IMG/VR virus record: IMGVR_UViG_3300027712_000122
Coordinates: 1-27,080 of that record
Length of the DNA: 27,080 bases
Source: a virus
Strand: one strand, 5' to 3'
The position numbers and the translations under genes were made by a program. Positions 22,721 through 27,080 of the stretch are shown piece after piece (the first letter of the stretch is position 1; each line of letters starts with the position of its first letter). Under the pieces are notes generated by a model, which saw only the letters and a list, made by a program, of their open reading frames with translations, had not been told where the DNA came from and searched no databases.

Positions 22721-22736
22721 ATATTATATATCTATC

Positions 22737-24719
22737 TCATTCATAAATCACTGTAATGTCTGTGGCATTATCTACAGTAACCAACCACAATCCAGTATAG
22801 AAGTCCAAATCATATTGGTAGAATCCACCATTTGCTGTTGTTGGTTTTATAAGGGCTATTGGATTTGCAGCAGATGTTCCATCGTACAATCTAACAATAC
22901 CACCATTGGCAATAGTATTAATAGTAACTCCTCGAAGTCTTCCCGATCCAAGTTTTAATTGTACCCCAGTATTAACACCAAGGTTATAGAACCATTTTGG
23001 TGAAGATGCTTCTTCTCCCAATCTACTAATACCACAGAACCAATTTTCAAGAACACCCGATGTTACTCCTGATGCCCCATTTATAGATTGAGTTACAATA
23101 GGTAAATCCATATCGGATGTCAAAGGAGCTGTCGTCGGTGTAAATATATGAACTACTTTCCCATTAATAAGAAAATCTACTTGAGCAAAGGCATACACTA
23201 TTTCATAAACATGTCCATTTGTATCAAGAGTAAAGAAATTTAACAGTCCATTAAAGTTACCAGATGACACACTCTGAACTATTGTATCACGTACACAGTT
23301 TACAGATAATGCACCAGCAGGGGTTATTTCAAAGTAAAATCCATCTTGAGGAACCCGAGTTGCTACGGTGAATGCTCCAAATCGTCTTGTATTTAAAGCT
23401 ACTGCCAAAGTTGGTACTCTGTGTTGTCCTCTATAAAGATTTGGAATACCTCCTGCGTATCTTGCATTTCGAACTGATAGGGTTTGGGAATAACCAGCAG
23501 TTGCTGTTCCTGATGATAATGTATTTATTCCATTTGATACTGCATTACCTGAACCAGTGCCATTGGAAGTTAGTGTCCAAAAGTTTGTATCTACAGCGGC
23601 TCCAAATTTCTGACCAGCTAATTTAAATGTTTGACTTGTTCTTAGAGTATGATGAGGGGTTATTCCAACAGTATTACCAGATCCGTCTGCAATTTCATAT
23701 ACGGCAGTCTTAAGATTGCCAGCATCTGACAATGCTCGGGGTACTGCCTCTACAATAGGACATAGCGCAATACTCATTCTTGTATATGATGTCGCAGTTG
23801 TCGGGCTAATATTAGTAAGCCGTACTCTAAAGAATAGGCCAACTGCTTGAAATGTTTGTCCAAAGTTATCTATAATAGGATTATAATTAGTGCTATCATG
23901 AATATCCCAATAATATTGTGTAAACGCTGTTCCCGATGCAGTTGTTGTAAAAGCAGCACTAACTGTTAAATGTGTATCATCTGTAATAGAGTTAATTGTG
24001 CGAGCAGTTTCAGATGTTACAAATATTTGGTCTCCAATAATAAAATCCCGTGTAAACTTAGTGCTAGTTCCAACTAAAGCTGTTGTGCCTGCTGTTTGTA
24101 CGGTCCCTGTACTTGCAATTGGTAAACCCGCTTGATCTATCGTGATAGTGCAGTTTTGGTCTGCTTTAAATGTCATCTGAATGCCTGCAATACCCAGTGT
24201 GCTTGACGCAGTTCCAATATAAGATGCCCCCGCAGCCAAAGTACCCGTATAGGTATTTAATGGATCGGAAAGGATATTTTGTACAATACTTGTCGCAGTA
24301 AAGCTGGGTCCAACTACTTCTGTTGCAGTTAATTTAACAGTAGCGGTTCCAGTCCAAGGAGTTGATACACCGCCAGCGGTAGCAACCGCCCTTACACGAT
24401 AACCAGTAATACCAGCAACCAAGAAGAAAGAATAAGCTCCATTTGTAGTAAAGTAATTAACAGGAGATAAAATAGATGAAGCTAATGTAGGAGTAATAGA
24501 TTGCAACCAGCTAGTAACCCATGTAGTTCCGCCATCAGTGGATGACTCCACAATCATAGTTCCTGTCCAAGTACCTGATACGGTAGCAGAACAAGATTTA
24601 TGACCAGCTAGAGTTATTGCTACGTAACTAGTAGCAGATCCATCATTTGTTGTAATATTCTGAGATACCTGAGTATCTGGCATGTTCGTTAGAATATTAA
24701 CATTATTAAAGTATGACAT
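22737..24719 (-). CDS. Large adhesin-like virion protein, family unknown
   Basis: 660 aa, beta-rich, low in charge and rich in Thr/Ser/Gly. The N-terminal ~150 residues (TSYVAITLAGHKSCSATVSGTWTGTMIVESSTDGGTTWVTSWLQSI) form a beta-sandwich module seen in phage baseplate or fibre-like proteins. The middle has further beta segments (LTVSAAFTTTASGTAFTQYYWDIHDSTN). The C-terminal part (YRGQHRVPTLAVALNTRRFGAF, DGFYFEITPAGALSV, VYEIVYAFAQVDFLINGKVVH) is jelly-roll-like, followed by SGRLRGVTINTIANGGIVRLYDG. I do not recognise a named family. Likely a baseplate or fibre component. A GATAAATA sequence, one mismatch to the late motif, sits 6 nt before the start. Confidence 0.75.
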   Translation of the reverse strand: MSYFNNVNILTNMPDTQVSQNITTNDGSATSYVAITLAGHKSCSATVSGTWTGTMIVESSTDGGTTWVTSWLQSITPTLASSILSPVNYFTTNGAYSFFLVAGITGYRVRAVATAGGVSTPWTGTATVKLTATEVVGPSFTATSIVQNILSDPLNTYTGTLAAGASYIGTASSTLGIAGIQMTFKADQNCTITIDQAGLPIASTGTVQTAGTTALVGTSTKFTRDFIIGDQIFVTSETARTINSITDDTHLTVSAAFTTTASGTAFTQYYWDIHDSTNYNPIIDNFGQTFQAVGLFFRVRLTNISPTTATSYTRMSIALCPIVEAVPRALSDAGNLKTAVYEIADGSGNTVGITPHHTLRTSQTFKLAGQKFGAAVDTNFWTLTSNGTGSGNAVSNGINTLSSGTATAGYSQTLSVRNARYAGGIPNLYRGQHRVPTLAVALNTRRFGAFTVATRVPQDGFYFEITPAGALSVNCVRDTIVQSVSSGNFNGLLNFFTLDTNGHVYEIVYAFAQVDFLINGKVVHIFTPTTAPLTSDMDLPIVTQSINGASGVTSGVLENWFCGISRLGEEASSPKWFYNLGVNTGVQLKLGSGRLRGVTINTIANGGIVRLYDGTSAANPIALIKPTTANGGFYQYDLDFYTGLWLVTVDNATDITVIYE

Positions 24720-24724
24720 ATAAT

Positions 24725-24925
24725 TTATTTATCTATTGTTATTGTTGGGGGTGTTATATTAAAAAATGTATATGCTTCAGTGTCTGTCTCAAACCAATAC
24801 CATCCTTCTACTGGATATTGATACTTATCCTTTTGATCAGCAAAAATCTCAAAAGTTGGTGAGCATACAAAGTTCTGAGCATATAGAAGATTATTATTGT
24901 TGTCGTTTTTGTAAAAGCCTTTCAT
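24725..24925 (-). CDS. Small unknown protein (66 aa), possible fibre accessory
   Basis: MKGFYKNDNNNNLLYAQNFVCSPTFEIFADQKDKYQYPVEGWYWFETDTEAYTFFNI... It is a small aromatic-rich domain with a GWYWFETDTEAYTFF element that I have seen in small proteins near phage tail genes. An AGGAT lies before the ATG. It is separated from the gene before by 4 nt and from the gene after by 5 nt, so it is in a tight operon. No assigned function. Confidence 0.75.
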   Translation of the reverse strand: MKGFYKNDNNNNLLYAQNFVCSPTFEIFADQKDKYQYPVEGWYWFETDTEAYTFFNITPPTITIDK

Positions 24926-24929
24926 AATA

Positions 24930-26474
24930 TTATCCTACAATGGTCCACCCCTTATTGGTTGCTATAAGTCTATCTCCTGCTGTAAGATCAGCAACCCCAT
25001 GATTACCTGTGATTGTTATTGTCTGCCCCCCAATTGTGGCTAGCCCATTGAATATATCTACAAGAGCAGTTCGTGCTAATTTACAAGAGGCAAATGATAT
25101 TGTAGCTTTGGTTCCAGATAGAGGAGCCGATGCCAGAGAACGGCACGTAAGAAATGCATTGGAAGTTGTGGTAAAATCAGTAACAGCAGAAACATTTAAA
25201 GCTGGTACTGATTGCAAAGAGGTACAGTTTGCGAATATCTGATATGCTAATGTGACAGCAATAGTATTCCATAAAGGAAATGTCAGCAATGAACTACAGT
25301 TAAAAAACATTCCAGACATATTAGTAACTAAATGTGTATCAAATAATGGGACTGTTTGTAATGAATTACAATTTGTAAACATTTGATTCATATTAGTAAC
25401 CAATGAAGTATTAAATAGAGGAACTGATTGTAATGCAGTACATGTATAAAACATTTGATTCATAATAGTGCAAGCCCGTGTATCAAATAGGGGAACGGTT
25501 CTTAATGATTGGCATGATTGAAACATACTAGTCATAATAGGACATAATATAGTATTAAATAATGGCACAGATTGTAATGAATAACAACCATAAAACATAT
25601 TGCCCATTGAAACATTAACTTTGGATGTGTCAAATAATGGAACTGTTACTAATTCATAACAACTGTTAAACATACCAGCCATATTAGTAACAGATCCTGT
25701 ATTGAAGAGTGGGACCGATTGTAATGAATAACACATATTAAACATACTATTCATATTAGTAACAGATCCTGTATTGAAAAGTGGGACCGATTGTAATGAA
25801 TAGCAACTCTGAAACATACTATTCATTGCCGTAGCAGATGCTGTATTAAAAAGGTTAATGTACTGCAATGATATACAGTTCAGAAACATATTATTCATTG
25901 CTGTAATAGTCCCCGTTGTTCCTATATTAACTCTCTCTAAAAATGCCTGAGTTATATTAGCTCCCCCAATAGTAATACCAGTTATACTAGTGCCATTTAT
26001 ATTAATATCCAACCAATTTACATTAGAAGCGGCAATCAAACCAGTTCTTGTATTAATGATATTGAAGTTAATAACTGTAAGATTTGCTGTATCTGGTGTT
26101 ATTGTTACAATACATTGTCTATGACCAGCATTCGTTAATGTTGTTGAAGACTTTGCTGTATCAGTTATATTGGCATAAACATATTGATGATTTGCTGTTG
26201 TATTGCTTGTTATACCTGTAACAATCGTGCCGTCCCCCCAGTCAACCGTATAGGTTCCGGCTGATACAGTGGCACGAAGAGCAACATAATTAGAATCATC
26301 ATTTGATACACCATAAAGACCCACAACTTTTTGATCTGATGATGATAGAGTTGGTAGAGCCATCCATAATGGTGAACGAACCCAAGGGGAATTAGTGGGA
26401 ATGGGTCTTCCATAAGCTGGAGAAATACCAACTTTTCCTAAAGGAGTACTTCCAAGATATAATGCTGTAGCCAT
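24930..26474 (-). CDS. PKD-like domain plus BspA/DUF285-type repeat adhesin
   Basis: 514 aa. The N-terminus (MATALYLGSTPLGKVG) is a short anchor-like segment. Residues about 66-105 hold a PKD-like element (VDWGDGTIVTGI...HQYVY). Residues about 192-432 are ten repeats of about 24 residues, with the pattern (M)xxMFxxCxSLQxVPLFxTxxVT, the DUF285/BspA-type repeat of bacterial surface proteins. The C-terminus (DIFNGLATIGGQTITITGNHGVADLTAGDRLIATNKGWTIVG) resembles the cap of the LRR proteins. Such repeats form solenoids that bind surface ligands. Likely a receptor-binding part of the tail. The gene is between the cut-off fibre and the 66-aa gene. Confidence 0.85.
   Translation of the reverse strand: MATALYLGSTPLGKVGISPAYGRPIPTNSPWVRSPLWMALPTLSSSDQKVVGLYGVSNDDSNYVALRATVSAGTYTVDWGDGTIVTGITSNTTANHQYVYANITDTAKSSTTLTNAGHRQCIVTITPDTANLTVINFNIINTRTGLIAASNVNWLDININGTSITGITIGGANITQAFLERVNIGTTGTITAMNNMFLNCISLQYINLFNTASATAMNSMFQSCYSLQSVPLFNTGSVTNMNSMFNMCYSLQSVPLFNTGSVTNMAGMFNSCYELVTVPLFDTSKVNVSMGNMFYGCYSLQSVPLFNTILCPIMTSMFQSCQSLRTVPLFDTRACTIMNQMFYTCTALQSVPLFNTSLVTNMNQMFTNCNSLQTVPLFDTHLVTNMSGMFFNCSSLLTFPLWNTIAVTLAYQIFANCTSLQSVPALNVSAVTDFTTTSNAFLTCRSLASAPLSGTKATISFASCKLARTALVDIFNGLATIGGQTITITGNHGVADLTAGDRLIATNKGWTIVG
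25179..25901 (-). repeat. Ten DUF285-type repeats of about 72 bp
   Basis: In-frame repeats; the two copies around 25685-25815 are nearly identical in DNA (PLFNTGSVTNM-type units), others are diverged. One unit carries an extra residue. Confidence 0.85.
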
Positions 26475-26480
26475 ATGTTA

Positions 26481-27080
26481 TTAAATTATTATCCAACCTG
26501 TACTAACACTCTGAATTGACATCGAATTATACCTTGTTCCAATAGTCATTGTAGCACTTCCATCTATAAGATCTGCCCCAACTGCCGATACTGTTACTGT
26601 GTTTGTTCCAGAGTTCTTAATGTTAAAGATATATCCAGCAGATCCAGATGCTGTTGGTAATGTTATATTGGTTGCTATTGTTGCTATACTATTTACTGTA
26701 TAATCTGTTATAGTAATTGTATAATTTCCTGAAACCGTTACATATTGTCCAATATTACCTCCAACAGTAGAAGCATCAGTAATTATATAAAGAGTAGATG
26801 CTGATGGAGATCCAAGAGCATTATATGCTGCTTGTGTTATTGTTACAACATTGGTAATTGTATTTGAATCTAGAATGTTTTCCCATGCTGATAATGTTGT
26901 ATTATAGGAATTAAGATTTGTTTGAGTTGAATTATAAACCACTAACCCATCAGCGGGAGTAGTAATAGCATCACGCTGAGTTGTTGATAAACGGGGTGGT
27001 AGAAATCCTTTTGTTGTTGAGGAGAGTTCAAGGATGGATGTAGATGCTGGGGAAGCTGTGCCGATTCCAACATTGCCAGA
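26481..27080 (-). CDS. Tail fibre protein, C-terminal part (5' end cut by window)
   Basis: 200 codons are in the window, and the frame is open to the right edge, so the true start lies outside. The first visible residues SGNVGIGTASPASTSILELSSTTKGFLPPRLSTTQRDAI are a standard phage fibre motif. The C-terminal half (TQAAYNALGSPSASTLYIITDAST...GNYTITITDYTVNSIATIATNITLPTASGSAGYIFNIKNSGTNTVTV) is a beta-rich domain found at ends of fibre proteins. A GTG at 26942 could be mistaken for a start but lies inside the motif. The next gene starts 6 nt after its stop. Confidence 0.9.
   Translation of the reverse strand, partial: SGNVGIGTASPASTSILELSSTTKGFLPPRLSTTQRDAITTPADGLVVYNSTQTNLNSYNTTLSAWENILDSNTITNVVTITQAAYNALGSPSASTLYIITDASTVGGNIGQYVTVSGNYTITITDYTVNSIATIATNITLPTASGSAGYIFNIKNSGTNTVTVSAVGADLIDGSATMTIGTRYNSMSIQSVSTGWIII

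Noticed and set aside
26942-26942. GTG at 26942 as the start of the right-edge fibre gene
   Set aside because: The frame continues open to the window edge through a standard fibre motif (SGNVGIGTASP...GFLPPRLST), so the gene is cut by the window.

Overview
This window is the late structural region of a low-GC, T4-like (contractile-tailed) phage. Nearly every gene is on the minus strand. Reading that strand from high to low coordinates, the order from about 12.85 kb to the left edge follows T4: gp13, gp14 and gp15 (neck and tail completion), gp16 (small terminase), gp17 (large terminase), gp18 (tail sheath), gp19 (tail tube), gp20 (portal, truncated by the window edge). I cannot name the host. 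Exact T4-type late promoter motifs (TATAAATA) occur about ten times on the coding strand, often only 6-10 nt before a start codon, and few genes have a clear Shine-Dalgarno sequence.

The packaging genes are the main feature. The large terminase is not one gene. It is broken into three reading frames (9536-9931, 6836-8509, 5451-6839) by two naturally split inteins. The first break lies inside Walker A (after the GK, before the S). The second lies directly before the Walker B strand (between RGKSLN and CLFLDEF). Both inteins are split unusually early, leaving a short N-half with only block A and a C-half with blocks B, F and G. The second resembles the AceL-TerL atypical split intein as I remember it. 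A free-standing homing endonuclease gene (8506-9576) lies in the first break. A GIY-YIG endonuclease with NUMOD3-like repeats is fused to the N-half of the second intein. An intact terminase would be N-extein (92 aa) + middle (84 aa) + C-extein (360 aa), made by two trans-splicing reactions. The portal gene carries a third, contiguous 471-aa intein with an HNH endonuclease. An exact TATAAATA lies inside each of the two intein N-halves, just upstream of each terminase-associated endonuclease start.

From 13.4 to 27.1 kb is an adhesin and lysis cassette: a cut-off fibre gene; a PKD/BspA-type repeat protein; a large adhesin-like protein; a Core-2/I-branching-like glycosyltransferase; a single plus-strand small gene; a fibre with a C-terminal S74 chaperone; an Ig-domain protein; a holin with a two-segment membrane protein next to it; small unknown proteins; three leucine-rich-repeat (LRR) proteins; and a sulfotransferase of visibly higher GC. 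Three LRR proteins and the S74 fibre share a similar short N-terminus, suggesting interchangeable tips on a common anchor. The LRR genes hold near-identical 63-bp repeats whose differences fall mostly on predicted surface positions, and two neighbouring genes share an identical 57-bp block. There is no stretch over 300 bases without a gene, and I saw no tRNA, rRNA, CRISPR or insertion sequence.
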